64,000 bases of DNA from Actinomycetospora sp. TBRC 11914 (GTDB taxonomy: Bacteria; Actinomycetota; Actinomycetes; Mycobacteriales; Pseudonocardiaceae), in NCBI RefSeq assembly GCF_012933465.1, contig NZ_JABBND010000022.1, positions 1 through 64,000 on the forward strand, in the 5' to 3' direction. Below the pieces are notes generated by a model. The model saw only the letters and a list, made by a program, of their open reading frames with translations, searched no databases and was not told the origin of the DNA. Positions 55,908 through 64,000 of the stretch are shown one piece after another. Every line of letters starts with the position of its first letter. Position 1 is the first letter of the stretch. The position numbers and the translations under genes were made by a program.

Positions 55908-57509
55908 TCAGCTCCCCGAGCGGCCGGCGCCGACGGCGTCGGGCCGGGCGGGGGCCTCGCGGCGCTCGAGCTCGGCGAGCACCTCGGGGCCGAGCACCGT
56001 GACGTCCCCGGCACCCATGGTGATCACCAGGTCGCCGGGCCGGGCGAGGTCGGCGAGCAGGCTCGGCACCGAGGCCCAGGAGGGCTCGTAGTGCACGTGG
56101 TCGGGCGGCAGGTCGATCCGGTCCGCGATGAGCTTCCCGTTGACGCCGGGCTCGGGCTGCTCGCGGGCGCCGTAGACGTCGAGCACGACGACCTCGTCGG
56201 CCAGCGAGAGCGCCTCACCGAACTGCGCGGCGAAGTCGCGGGTGCGGGAGTAGAGGTGCGGCTGGAAGGCCACCAGCAGCCGGCCCCGCTCCCCCAGCAC
56301 CGGCCGGGCCGCGCGCAGCTGCGCGGCGACCTTGGTGGGGGCGTGGGCGTAGTCGTCGTACACCCGCACCCCGGCGGCCTGGCCCCGCAGCTCGAACCGG
56401 CGGCGGACCCCGGTGAACGACGAGAGCCCGGCGAGCAGCCGCGACAGCGGCGCGCCGAGGTCGAGGCCGGCGAGCAGCGCGGCGCACGCGTTGAGCGCCT
56501 GGTGCTCCCCCGCGACCCCCAGCCGCACGTGGTGCTCGGAAGCCCCCACCCGCAGGTGCACCAGCCCGGTGGAGGCCTCGGCGCGGTAGTCGAGCACCTG
56601 GACGTCGTCGGGACCGGTCGCGGCCCGGCCGTAGCGGCGGACGCGGATCCCGGCGGCCTCGGCGCGGTCGCCCAGCGCCGCGGAGCCCGCGTCGTCCGCG
56701 CACACGACGAGGCACCCACCCGGCTCGATGCGCGCGGCGAACGCGTCGAACACCGCCACGTAGGCCTCGACGGTGCCGTGGTGGTCGAGGTGGTCCGGCT
56801 CGACGTTCGTGACGATCGCGACCGCCGGCGAGTAGGCGAGGAACGAGCCGTCGCTCTCGTCGGCCTCGGCGACGAAGACGTCCCCGTGGCCGTGGTGGGC
56901 GCTGGAGCCGGACGCGAGGAGGTCACCGCCGATCATGAACGACGGGTCGGCGCCGCACGCCTGCAGCGCGACGACCAGCATCGACGTCGTCGAGGTCTTC
57001 CCGGCGCTGCCCGAGACGCAGGCGGCGCGGTGGTCGGCCATCAGCTCGGCGAGCACGGCCGAGCGGTGCAGCACCGGGATGCCGCGGGCGGCCGCCTCGA
57101 GCAGCTCCGGGTTGTCCGGGTCGGCCTGGTGGACGGCCTTGGTGGTGACGAGCGCGGTGGGGCCGCCCGGGAGCAGGTCGAGGTTGGACGCGTCGTGCCC
57201 GACGGCGACCTCCGCGCCGAGCGTGCGCAGCGCGAGCACCGCGCGGGAGTCCTTGGCGTCGGAGCCGGACACCATCGCGCCCCGGGCGAGCAGGATGCGC
57301 GCGATCCCGCTCATCGCCGCGCCGCCGGCGCCGATGAAGTGCACCCGCGACAGCAGCCGCGGCAGCTCCGGGATCACCGCCTGCTCACCGGGCTCGATGG
57401 TCGAGCTCCGCTTCGCTGCGTCTCCGGGCTCGATGGTCGAGCTCCGCTTCGCTGCGTCTCCGGGCTGGCTCCCCGCCCGCTGCTCCTCCTGCTGTTCCTG
57501 CTCGCTCAC
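55908..57509 (-). CDS. murC: UDP-N-acetylmuramate-L-alanine ligase
   Basis: MurC adds L-Ala to UDP-MurNAc. The 533-residue ligase has [33 protein letters not shown], the ATP-binding region [39 protein letters not shown] and [16 protein letters not shown]. The P-loop reads GSAGKTS, whereas MurC normally has GTHGKTT; the GKT core is kept. The N-terminus carries an extra stretch of about 40 residues with a 12-residue repeat ([12 protein letters not shown] twice) from a 36-bp DNA repeat. The GTG start overlaps the murG stop (GTGA). Confidence 0.95.
   Translation of the reverse strand: MSEQEQQEEQRAGSQPGDAAKRSSTIEPGDAAKRSSTIEPGEQAVIPELPRLLSRVHFIGAGGAAMSGIARILLARGAMVSGSDAKDSRAVLALRTLGAEVAVGHDASNLDLLPGGPTALVTTKAVHQADPDNPELLEAAARGIPVLHRSAVLAELMADHRAACVSGSAGKTSTTSMLVVALQACGADPSFMIGGDLLASGSSAHHGHGDVFVAEADESDGSFLAYSPAVAIVTNVEPDHLDHHGTVEAYVAVFDAFAARIEPGGCLVVCADDAGSAALGDRAEAAGIRVRRYGRAATGPDDVQVLDYRAEASTGLVHLRVGASEHHVRLGVAGEHQALNACAALLAGLDLGAPLSRLLAGLSSFTGVRRRFELRGQAAGVRVYDDYAHAPTKVAAQLRAARPVLGERGRLLVAFQPHLYSRTRDFAAQFGEALSLADEVVVLDVYGAREQPEPGVNGKLIADRIDLPPDHVHYEPSWASVPSLLADLARPGDLVITMGAGDVTVLGPEVLAELERREAPARPDAVGAGRSGS
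57388..57459 (-). repeat. 2 x 36-bp tandem repeat in the murC N-terminus
   Basis: Identical 36-bp units at 57388-57423 and 57424-57459, with a partial third start at 57460, encode [12 protein letters not shown] twice. The core (minus strand CGCAGCGAAGCGGAGCTCG) is nearly the same as the nrtR insertion at 11035-11069. Confidence 0.9.
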
Positions 57510-58675
57510 CGCTCGTTCCCCTCGTGCCGCACCACGTCCCCCATGGTGCCCCCCGCCTCGCCGGCGCCGTCCACCACGTCCAGCACCATGCGCGCCAGTG
57601 TCTCGTCCGCGTCGGCGTGGCCGGTCCGGCGGGCCGCCGCGCTCATCGCCGAGAGCCGCTCGCCGCTGGTGAGCAGCGGCACGACGAGCTCGACGACCTT
57701 CCCGGGCGTGAGGTCGGCGTCGTCCACGAGCTCCCCGCCGCCGTGCTCGACCACCGGCAGCGCGTTGAGCCGCTGCTCGCCGTTGCCGTGCGGCAGCGGC
57801 ACGTACACCGCGGGCAGCCCGACCGCGGACACCTCGGCGACCGTCATCGCCCCGGCCCGGCAGATCGCGACGTCGGCGGCGGCGTAGGCGAGGTCCATCC
57901 GCTCCAGGTAGGGCACCGTCACGTACGGCGGCGCGCCGGGCACCGATTCGACCTCGACGGTGTTCTTGGGCCCGTGCGCGTGCAGCACCCCGATCCCGGC
58001 CCGGCCGAGCTCGCCCGCCGCCCCGGCCACCGCCTCGTTCAGCGAGCGCGCGCCCTGGGAGCCGCCGAAGACCAGCACCGTCGGGGCGTGCGGGTCGAGG
58101 CCGAAGTGGGCGCGGGCCTTGGCCCGCAGCGCGCCCCGGTCCAGCGTCGTGATCGCGCGGCGCAGCGGCATCCCGATCACCGGGCCGTCCAGGCCGCTGC
58201 CCGGCACCGCGGCGGCGACCGCGGCCGCGTGGCGCGCGCCGACCTTGTTCGCGAGCCCGGCGCTGGCGTTGGCCTCGTGCACCACCACCGGTAGCCGGGT
58301 CCCCGGCAGCCACGTGGCGAGGTAGGCGGGCAGCGCGACGTAGCCGCCGAACCCGACGACGACGTCCGCGTCGACCCGGCGCAGCACCTGCCGGGTCCGC
58401 CGGACCGAGCGCAGCACCCGCCACGGGAGCGCCGCGAGGTCCTTCGACGGCTTGCGGGGCAGCGGCACCGGCGGCACGAGCTCGAGCGCGTAGCCCCGCT
58501 TCGGCACGAGCGTCGTCTCCAGCCCGCGCTCGGTGCCCAGGGCGGTCACCCGCGCGTCGGGCCGGAGCCGGCGGACCGCGTCGGCCAGCGCGAGCGCCGG
58601 CTCGATGTGGCCCGCCGTGCCGCCGCCGGCGACGACGACGGACAGCGGTTGGGTGGCGCGGGGCCGGTCGGGCAC
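57506..58675 (-). CDS. murG: MurG, lipid I to lipid II N-acetylglucosaminyltransferase
   Basis: MurG transfers GlcNAc to lipid I on the inner membrane face. The 389-residue GT28 enzyme has [26 protein letters not shown], the N-domain G-loop [33 protein letters not shown], and the C-domain [17 protein letters not shown] and [38 protein letters not shown] 58675 has AGGAGG upstream. It lies 20 bp after ftsW and overlaps murC by 4 bp. Confidence 0.96.
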   Translation of the reverse strand: MPDRPRATQPLSVVVAGGGTAGHIEPALALADAVRRLRPDARVTALGTERGLETTLVPKRGYALELVPPVPLPRKPSKDLAALPWRVLRSVRRTRQVLRRVDADVVVGFGGYVALPAYLATWLPGTRLPVVVHEANASAGLANKVGARHAAAVAAAVPGSGLDGPVIGMPLRRAITTLDRGALRAKARAHFGLDPHAPTVLVFGGSQGARSLNEAVAGAAGELGRAGIGVLHAHGPKNTVEVESVPGAPPYVTVPYLERMDLAYAAADVAICRAGAMTVAEVSAVGLPAVYVPLPHGNGEQRLNALPVVEHGGGELVDDADLTPGKVVELVVPLLTSGERLSAMSAAARRTGHADADETLARMVLDVVDGAGEAGGTMGDVVRHEGNER

Positions 58676-58695
58676 GCGGTGCCTCCTCGGTCGGG

Positions 58696-59943
58696 TCAGG
58701 CGGTGCGGGCGCGGGCCCGCACGGGTTCGGGTGGTGGCAGGCGCAGGGCCCGCGCGAGGCGGCCCTGGCCCTGGGTGCGCAGCACCGCCGCCGCGTCGGA
58801 CTCGTGCCGGGCGAAGTTCGCCAGCAGGCCGCCGGAGAACAGCGCGAGCGCGAGCGAGGTGCCCCCGGAGGACACCAGGGGCAGCGGGATGCCCGTCACG
58901 GGGAGCAGGCCCACGACGTAGCCGATGTTGATCGCCGCCTGCACGACGAGCCACACCGTGAGGGTCCCCGCGACGACGCGGATCCACGGGTCGACCGAGC
59001 GCGCGGCGATGCGCAGCCCGGTGTAGGCCAGCGTCACGAACAGCGCGATCACCGCGGCCGCGCCGAGGAAGCCGAGCTCCTCGCCGATGATCGCGAAGAT
59101 GAAGTCGTTGTCCGCGTTGGGCAGGTAGCTCCACTTCGAGCGGCCCTGCCCGAGACCCTGCCCGAACAGCCCGCCGTCGGCGAGGGAGTACAGCGCCTGG
59201 CGGGCCTGGTAGGCGGGCCCGAGCGGGTCGGCGCCCGACGGGTCGAGGAACGCCGCGATCCGGCTCTGCCGGTAGGAGGCGACCACGCCGAGCACCACGG
59301 CCCCGATGACGCCCGCCGTCGCCAGCAGCGCGAGCAGCCCGAGCGGGGCGCACGCGAACCACAGCAGGCCCGCGACGACGACGGCGAGCGAGATCGTCGT
59401 GCCCAGGTCGGGCTGCGCGACGACGAGGGTGAGGATCAGCAGCGCGACCGGGACCACCGGCAGCAGCGCCTGGCGCCAGCGCCGGGGCGCGGGCCGGTGG
59501 CGCACCAGCACGTGCGCACCCCACAGCGCGAGCGCGACCTTGGTGATCTCCGAGGGCTGCAGCGACACCCCGGCGACGCGGAACCAGGACCGCGAACCGT
59601 TGACCTCCGCGCCGAGCCCCGGCACGAGGACCAGGACGAGCAGCACGAGGCAGCCGGCGAGCAGCCACGGGCTGGCCGCCCGCCAGCGCCGCGGCGGCAC
59701 CCGCAGACCGAGCCAGAACAGCACCGCGCCGAGCGCCGCGAACAGCAGCTGGCGGAAGAACACCCCGTACGACGAGCCACCGGCCGCGTAGGCGTTGACC
59801 GACGACGCCGAGAGCACCATCACCAGGCCCAGCGCGGTGAGCAGCCCGAACACCGCGAGCACCAGGTGCAGCGAGGTCAGCGGCCGGGACAGCCACTGCT
59901 GCAGCGTCGCGCCGACCGCCCGCACCCGTGGCGGGGCGGTCAT
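58696..59943 (-). CDS. ftsW: SEDS-family peptidoglycan polymerase FtsW
   Basis: FtsW polymerises lipid II at the division site. The 415-residue protein has ten or so membrane segments and SEDS motifs [73 protein letters not shown] and [31 protein letters not shown]. The position after murD in the dcw cluster makes FtsW more likely than RodA. The start overlaps the murD stop (ATGA). The C-terminal tail is basic. Confidence 0.95.
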   Translation of the reverse strand: MTAPPRVRAVGATLQQWLSRPLTSLHLVLAVFGLLTALGLVMVLSASSVNAYAAGGSSYGVFFRQLLFAALGAVLFWLGLRVPPRRWRAASPWLLAGCLVLLVLVLVPGLGAEVNGSRSWFRVAGVSLQPSEITKVALALWGAHVLVRHRPAPRRWRQALLPVVPVALLILTLVVAQPDLGTTISLAVVVAGLLWFACAPLGLLALLATAGVIGAVVLGVVASYRQSRIAAFLDPSGADPLGPAYQARQALYSLADGGLFGQGLGQGRSKWSYLPNADNDFIFAIIGEELGFLGAAAVIALFVTLAYTGLRIAARSVDPWIRVVAGTLTVWLVVQAAINIGYVVGLLPVTGIPLPLVSSGGTSLALALFSGGLLANFARHESDAAAVLRTQGQGRLARALRLPPPEPVRARARTA

Positions 59944-61397
59944 GCCGGGGCGCCGGGGTCGGAGGCGGGCTCGGGGAGCCCCGCCACCCGCTGCGCGGCG
60001 GCCGCGAACGCGTCCCCCCGCGCGGCGTAGTCGCGGAACATGTCCATCGACGCCGCCGCCGGCGCCAGCAGCACCACGTCGCCGGGGCGGGCCATCGACG
60101 CGGCCGCGGCCGCCGCACGACCCATGGGATCCGGATCCATCGGGCCATCGTCACCCGCGCCGACGTCGACGACGGGCACCTCCGGGGCGTGTCGGGCCAG
60201 GGCGTCGAGGATCGCGCCCCGGTCGACCCCGAGCACCACCACCCCCGCCAGCCGGCCCCGGTGGGCGATCACCAGGTCGTCGACGTGGGCGCCCTTGAGG
60301 ATGCCGCCCGCGAGCCACACCACGCGGTCGTGCGCGGCCAGCGACGCGGCGGCGGCGTGGGGGTTGGTCGCCTTGGAGTCGTCGAGCCAGCGCACGCCGT
60401 TCGCCTCGGCGACGACGGCGCCGCGGTGTGCGCCCGGCGCGTAGGCCCGCAGGCCCGCCGCGACGGCCGCGGCCGGCACGCCGTGCGCCCGGGCGAGGGC
60501 GGCCGCGGCGAGCGCGTTGGCCTCCCCCGGCGGCCCGGCCGGGGCCACGTCGCCGAGGGTGGCGAGCACGGTGCCGCGCCGGTCGCCCTCGTCGGGGAAG
60601 GCCCGGTCGAGCAGGAGCCCCTCGTCGCGGCGCAGCCCCACCTCCCCCGGGCTCGGCTCGCCGCGGGTGAACCCGACGCGGCGCGGGGCGGGCGCGTCGC
60701 GCAGCAGGCCGGCGGCGCGCTCGTCGTCGAGACCCGCGATCGCGATCTCGCCCCGCAGCACCCGCGCCTTCGCCGCGGCGTAGGCGGCCATCGACCCGTG
60801 CCAGTCGAGGTGGTCGTCCGCGACGTTGAGCACCGCGCCCGCGTGGGGCGCCACCGAGGGCGACCACTCCAGCTGGAAGCTGGAGAGCTCGACGGCGAGC
60901 ACCCGGTGCCCGGCCCGCAGCGCGTCGACGATCGGGAGCCCGATGTTCCCGCAGGCCACCGCGTCCTCGCCGGCGGCGAGCAGGATCGCCTCGAGCATGC
61001 CCGTCGTCGTGGTCTTGCCGTTGGTGCCGGTGACGGCGAGCCAGCGCGGGGGCCCGTCGGGGCAGACCGCGGGGTCGTGCCCCAGCCGCCACGCCAGCTC
61101 GGGCTCGCCGATCATCTCGACGCCGGCCGCCAGCGCGGCCCGCGCGAGCGGCGAGTCGGGCCGGAAGCCGGGGCTGGTGACGACGAGGCCGGTGCCCTCG
61201 GGCAGCGAGGCGAGGTCGGTGGTCAGCGCGGTCTTGCGGTCGGCGAGCGACGCGAGCTGCTCCGGGTCGGCGTCGGCGATGGTCACCGTCGCGCCGAGCT
61301 CGAGCAGGACGTCGACCACCGAGGCGCCGGTGCGCCGCGCGCCGGCGACCAGCACGTGGGTGCCGGTCCAGGCCGTGGGGTGCGCTGTGCCGTCCAT
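59940..61397 (-). CDS. murD: UDP-N-acetylmuramoylalanine-D-glutamate ligase
   Basis: MurD adds D-Glu to UDP-MurNAc-L-Ala. The 485-residue ligase has [21 protein letters not shown], the P-loop [40 protein letters not shown] and the C-terminal-domain sequences [17 protein letters not shown] and [23 protein letters not shown]. It starts 3 bp after the mraY stop. Length is a little above average because of Ala-rich loops. Confidence 0.96.
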   Translation of the reverse strand: MDGTAHPTAWTGTHVLVAGARRTGASVVDVLLELGATVTIADADPEQLASLADRKTALTTDLASLPEGTGLVVTSPGFRPDSPLARAALAAGVEMIGEPELAWRLGHDPAVCPDGPPRWLAVTGTNGKTTTTGMLEAILLAAGEDAVACGNIGLPIVDALRAGHRVLAVELSSFQLEWSPSVAPHAGAVLNVADDHLDWHGSMAAYAAAKARVLRGEIAIAGLDDERAAGLLRDAPAPRRVGFTRGEPSPGEVGLRRDEGLLLDRAFPDEGDRRGTVLATLGDVAPAGPPGEANALAAAALARAHGVPAAAVAAGLRAYAPGAHRGAVVAEANGVRWLDDSKATNPHAAAASLAAHDRVVWLAGGILKGAHVDDLVIAHRGRLAGVVVLGVDRGAILDALARHAPEVPVVDVGAGDDGPMDPDPMGRAAAAAASMARPGDVVLLAPAAASMDMFRDYAARGDAFAAAAQRVAGLPEPASDPGAPA

Positions 61398-61400
61398 GCC

Positions 61401-62468
61401 TCAGCCGCCCGACGCGGCGAGCCACTCGCTGTAGAACAGGCCGAGGCCCAGCGCGCAGCAGATGGCCGCGAGCAGCCAGAAGCGGATGATGACGGTCGTC
61501 TCCGCCCAGCCGGCGAGCTCGAAGTGGTGGTGGAAGGGCGCCATCCGGAACAGCCGCCGTCGGGTGGTCCGGAACACCGCGACCTGCAGCACGACCGAGA
61601 GCGCCTCGACGACGAACACCCCGCCGAGCACGACGAGCAGCAGCTCGGTGCGGGTGACCATCGCGAGCCCGGCGAACAGGCCGCCGAGGGCGAGCGAGCC
61701 GGTGTCGCCCATGAAGATGCGGGCGGGCGCGGCGTTCCACCACAGGAACCCGATGCAGGCGCCCATGCCCGCGGCCGCGACGAGGGTGATGTCGAGGGGG
61801 TCGCGGACCTGGTAGCAGCCGGCCGCGATGCTGGTCGCGCAGGAGTTGCGGAACTGCCAGAACGAGACGATCAGGTAGGTCGCGAGCACCATCGCCGAGA
61901 TGCCCGCGGCGAGCCCGTCGAGCCCGTCGGTGAGGTTCACCGCGTTCGAGGCCGCGGTGACGATGAGGTAGCAGAACAGGATGAACCCGATGCTGCCGAA
62001 GCCGACGACGGCGATGTCGCGGACGAACGAGAGGTTCGTCGACGCCGGCGTGAGGCCCTGCGAGTCGGCGAACTGCAGCGCGAGCGCCGCGAAGATCACC
62101 GCGGTGACCAGCTGGCCGATCAGCTTCGCGGTCTTGTTGAGCCCCAGGTTGCGCTGCCGCCGGATCTTGATGAAGTCGTCGAGGAACCCGACGATGCCCA
62201 GCGAGGTCATGAGCAGCAGCACCAGCAGCCCGGAGACCGAGATCGACACGTCGACCGCGAGGTGCGAGACGAGGTAGCCGATCCAGATCGCGGCGAGGAT
62301 CGCGACCCCGCCCATCGTCGGGGTGCCGCGCTTGCCCTGGTGGCTCTGCGGGCCCTCCTCGCGGATCTCCTGGCCGAAGCCCTGCTTGATGAACAGCCGG
62401 ATCACGTACGGCGTCAGCAGGATCGACACCGCGAGCGCGATCCCGGCCGCGACGAGGACGCCCTTCAC
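61401..62468 (-). CDS. mraY: Phospho-N-acetylmuramoyl-pentapeptide transferase
   Basis: MraY makes lipid I from UDP-MurNAc-pentapeptide and undecaprenyl phosphate. The 355-residue membrane enzyme (ten predicted segments) has [40 protein letters not shown] (catalytic Asp pair), [15 protein letters not shown] (Asp), [13 protein letters not shown] and [16 protein letters not shown]. It overlaps the murF stop by 4 bp. Confidence 0.97.
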   Translation of the reverse strand: MKGVLVAAGIALAVSILLTPYVIRLFIKQGFGQEIREEGPQSHQGKRGTPTMGGVAILAAIWIGYLVSHLAVDVSISVSGLLVLLLMTSLGIVGFLDDFIKIRRQRNLGLNKTAKLIGQLVTAVIFAALALQFADSQGLTPASTNLSFVRDIAVVGFGSIGFILFCYLIVTAASNAVNLTDGLDGLAAGISAMVLATYLIVSFWQFRNSCATSIAAGCYQVRDPLDITLVAAAGMGACIGFLWWNAAPARIFMGDTGSLALGGLFAGLAMVTRTELLLVVLGGVFVVEALSVVLQVAVFRTTRRRLFRMAPFHHHFELAGWAETTVIIRFWLLAAICCALGLGLFYSEWLAASGG

Positions 62469-63922
62469 GACGCGCCACCCCCCGCGAGGAGCGCCTCGGC
62501 CACCGTCTCCAGCCCGGCCGAGCGGCTGGCCTTGACCAGCACGACGTCGCCGGGGCCGGCGTGGACCGCCGCGACCGCGGCGGCGGCGTCGGGGACGAGG
62601 TCGGAGGCGAGCCCGGCGTCGCGGGCCGCCTCGTGCACCCCGCGCGCGCCCTCGCCGACGACGACGAGCCGGTGCAGGCCCGTGCTCGCCGCCAGGCGGC
62701 CGAGCTCGGCGTGCGCCGCCTCGGCGTCGGGGCCGAGCTCGGCCATCATCCCGAGGACGGCCGTGTGGCGTCCCTCCATGGCCGCGAGGGTGGCGAGGGC
62801 GGCGCGCATCGACTCCGGGTTCGCGTTGTAGGCGTCGTTGAGGACCGTGAGGCCGTCCGCGCGCTCGCCGACCTCCATGCGCCAGCGGCTGCGCGGCTCG
62901 GCCTGGCCGAGGGCCTCGGCGACCTGCGCGACCGACAGGCCGGTGGTCTCCAGGGCGATGGCCGCGGCCACCAGGGCGTTGTCGACCTGGTGGCTGCCGC
63001 GCAGGCGCAGGGCCACGTCGGCCTCGCCGCGCGCCGTGACGAGCCGGAACCGGGCGCGGCCGTCGCCGCCGAGGGACTCGTCGACGGCGCGGACGTGGGC
63101 CGCCGGCGCCCGGCCGGCGTGCACGACGCGGGCCGCGGTCCGGTCGGCCATGGCGGCGACCACCGGGTCGTCGGCGCCGAGCACGGCGACCCCGCCCCGG
63201 CCGGCCGGTGGGAGCGCCTCGACCAGCTCGCCCTTGGCGGCCGCGATCGCCTCCCGGGACCCGAACTCGCCCAGGTGCGCGGACCCGACGTTGAGCACAG
63301 CCCCGACCCGGGGCGGCGCCACGCGGCAGAGCGCGGCGATGTGGCCGGGCCCGCGCGCGGAGAGCTCGCAGACCAGGTGGCGGGTCGCGGCGTCGGCGCG
63401 CAGCGCCGTCCAGGGGTGGCCGAGCTCGTTGTTGAAGCTGCCGGGCGGGGCGACCGTGGGCCCGTCGCGCTCGAGCAGCGCGGCGACGAGGTCCTTGGTC
63501 GAGGTCTTGCCCGACGAGCCGGTGATGCCGACGACCGACAGCCCGGTCCGCGCGACCAGGGTGTCCACCACGTGGCGGGCGAGCGCCTGCAGCGCGGCCA
63601 GCACGGCGGCGCCGGAGCCGTCGTGGTCGGCCTCGAGCACGTAGGAGCCGCGGGCGCCCTCGGGGGTCGCGGCCGTCGGCACGAGCACCGCGGGGGCCTC
63701 GACCTCGCGGGCGGCCAGCACCCCGGCCGCGCCCTGGGCGGCCGCGGCGGCGGCGAAGCCGTGGCCGTCCGCCCGTTCGCCGGGCAGCGCGACGAAGAGC
63801 CCGCCGGGACCGACGGCACGGCTGTCGAACTCGACCGTGCCGGTGATGCGCTCGTCCCCGGTCGCCCGGTGCAGCCGCCCGCCGACGAGGCGGGCCAGCT
63901 CGGCGAGGGTCAGATCGATCAC
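62465..63922 (-). CDS. murF: UDP-MurNAc-tripeptide-D-alanyl-D-alanine ligase
   Basis: MurF adds D-Ala-D-Ala to complete the pentapeptide precursor. The 485-residue ligase has [25 protein letters not shown], the P-loop [36 protein letters not shown], the acidic region [15 protein letters not shown] and [16 protein letters not shown]. The GTG start overlaps the murE stop (GTGA). It heads a run of tightly coupled mur/fts genes. Confidence 0.96.
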   Translation of the reverse strand: MIDLTLAELARLVGGRLHRATGDERITGTVEFDSRAVGPGGLFVALPGERADGHGFAAAAAAQGAAGVLAAREVEAPAVLVPTAATPEGARGSYVLEADHDGSGAAVLAALQALARHVVDTLVARTGLSVVGITGSSGKTSTKDLVAALLERDGPTVAPPGSFNNELGHPWTALRADAATRHLVCELSARGPGHIAALCRVAPPRVGAVLNVGSAHLGEFGSREAIAAAKGELVEALPPAGRGGVAVLGADDPVVAAMADRTAARVVHAGRAPAAHVRAVDESLGGDGRARFRLVTARGEADVALRLRGSHQVDNALVAAAIALETTGLSVAQVAEALGQAEPRSRWRMEVGERADGLTVLNDAYNANPESMRAALATLAAMEGRHTAVLGMMAELGPDAEAAHAELGRLAASTGLHRLVVVGEGARGVHEAARDAGLASDLVPDAAAAVAAVHAGPGDVVLVKASRSAGLETVAEALLAGGGAS

Positions 63923-64000
63923 GCAGGGTCCTCTCGCGGGGCGCGGTCGTGCAGGGCGGCGGTGAGCTCCTCGACGTCGGAGAAGGGCAGCACCTCGGCG
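63919..64000 (-). CDS. murE: UDP-MurNAc-tripeptide synthetase, C-terminal end only
   Basis: The last 26 codons of a minus-strand frame that continues beyond the window read [20 protein letters not shown] then PREDPA and stop. They overlap the murF GTG by 4 bp. The residues fit the C-terminus of MurE, and position before murF in the dcw cluster makes this the expected gene. The assignment rests mostly on context. Confidence 0.75.
   Translation of the reverse strand, partial: AEVLPFSDVEELTAALHDRAPREDPA

Overview
The window is very GC-rich, densely coding DNA from an actinobacterium. Many genes use GTG starts and overlap their neighbour by 4 bp (GTGA or ATGA). A Wag31-SepF-FtsZ division cluster, F420/FMN-type luciferase-like oxidoreductases and a mycobacterial-type order bioB, bsaP, DUF2567 gene, nrtR, nadABC point to the mycobacteria/Pseudonocardiales branch. 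I would guess Pseudonocardiaceae (Actinomycetospora- or Pseudonocardia-like), but this is inference from gene content. I saw no tRNA, rRNA, CRISPR array, transposase or phage gene.

Layout. 1-6.0 kb: a metallo-beta-lactamase-fold hydrolase, two tandem EAL-DICT c-di-GMP phosphodiesterase candidates, an S4/Hsp15-like RNA-binding protein, and two tandem secreted GH12 glycosidases. 6.0-20.9 kb: cofactor synthesis. The nadA-nadB-nadC-oxidoreductase operon diverges from nrtR, with a dyad between them that is a candidate operator. Then come a LON-like protein, a DUF2567 membrane protein, and the biotin genes bsaP, bioB, bioD, bioF and bioA. A SulP transporter-carbonic anhydrase fusion sits between bioA and bioF and overlaps bioF by 4 bp. 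20.9-29.3 kb: an accessory catabolic region with a PaaX-type regulator, three luciferase-like monooxygenases, a VOC protein, an aldehyde dehydrogenase, an amidohydrolase, a class II aldolase and a crotonase. 29.3-39.6 kb: housekeeping genes dnaE, dapA, a cupin, mdh, an NDH-2-type dehydrogenase, an rluD-like gene and lspA. 39.6-43.7 kb: an acyl-CoA synthetase, a K+/H+ antiporter and a methyltransferase.

43.7-64 kb: the division and cell wall (dcw) cluster on the minus strand. Read 5' to 3' on that strand it runs murE (partial), murF, mraY, murD, ftsW, murG, murC, ftsQ, [two secreted/membrane wall-type proteins], ftsZ, pgeF, yggS-type gene, sepF, wag31, and a Pro/Gly/Gln-rich membrane protein. 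It has two departures from the familiar actinobacterial order: yggT is missing between sepF and wag31, and two exported proteins sharing a paralogous domain lie between ftsQ and ftsZ.

Short tandem repeats are common at gene ends and starts: the SulP N-terminus, the aldehyde dehydrogenase and ftsQ stop codons, and the MurC N-terminus. A 3 x 74 bp array lies upstream of dapA. A short sequence with the core AGCGRAGCG recurs in-frame in several unrelated genes. Start codons were chosen by ribosome-binding site, 4-bp coupling and family length. Family assignments rest on motifs read by eye.
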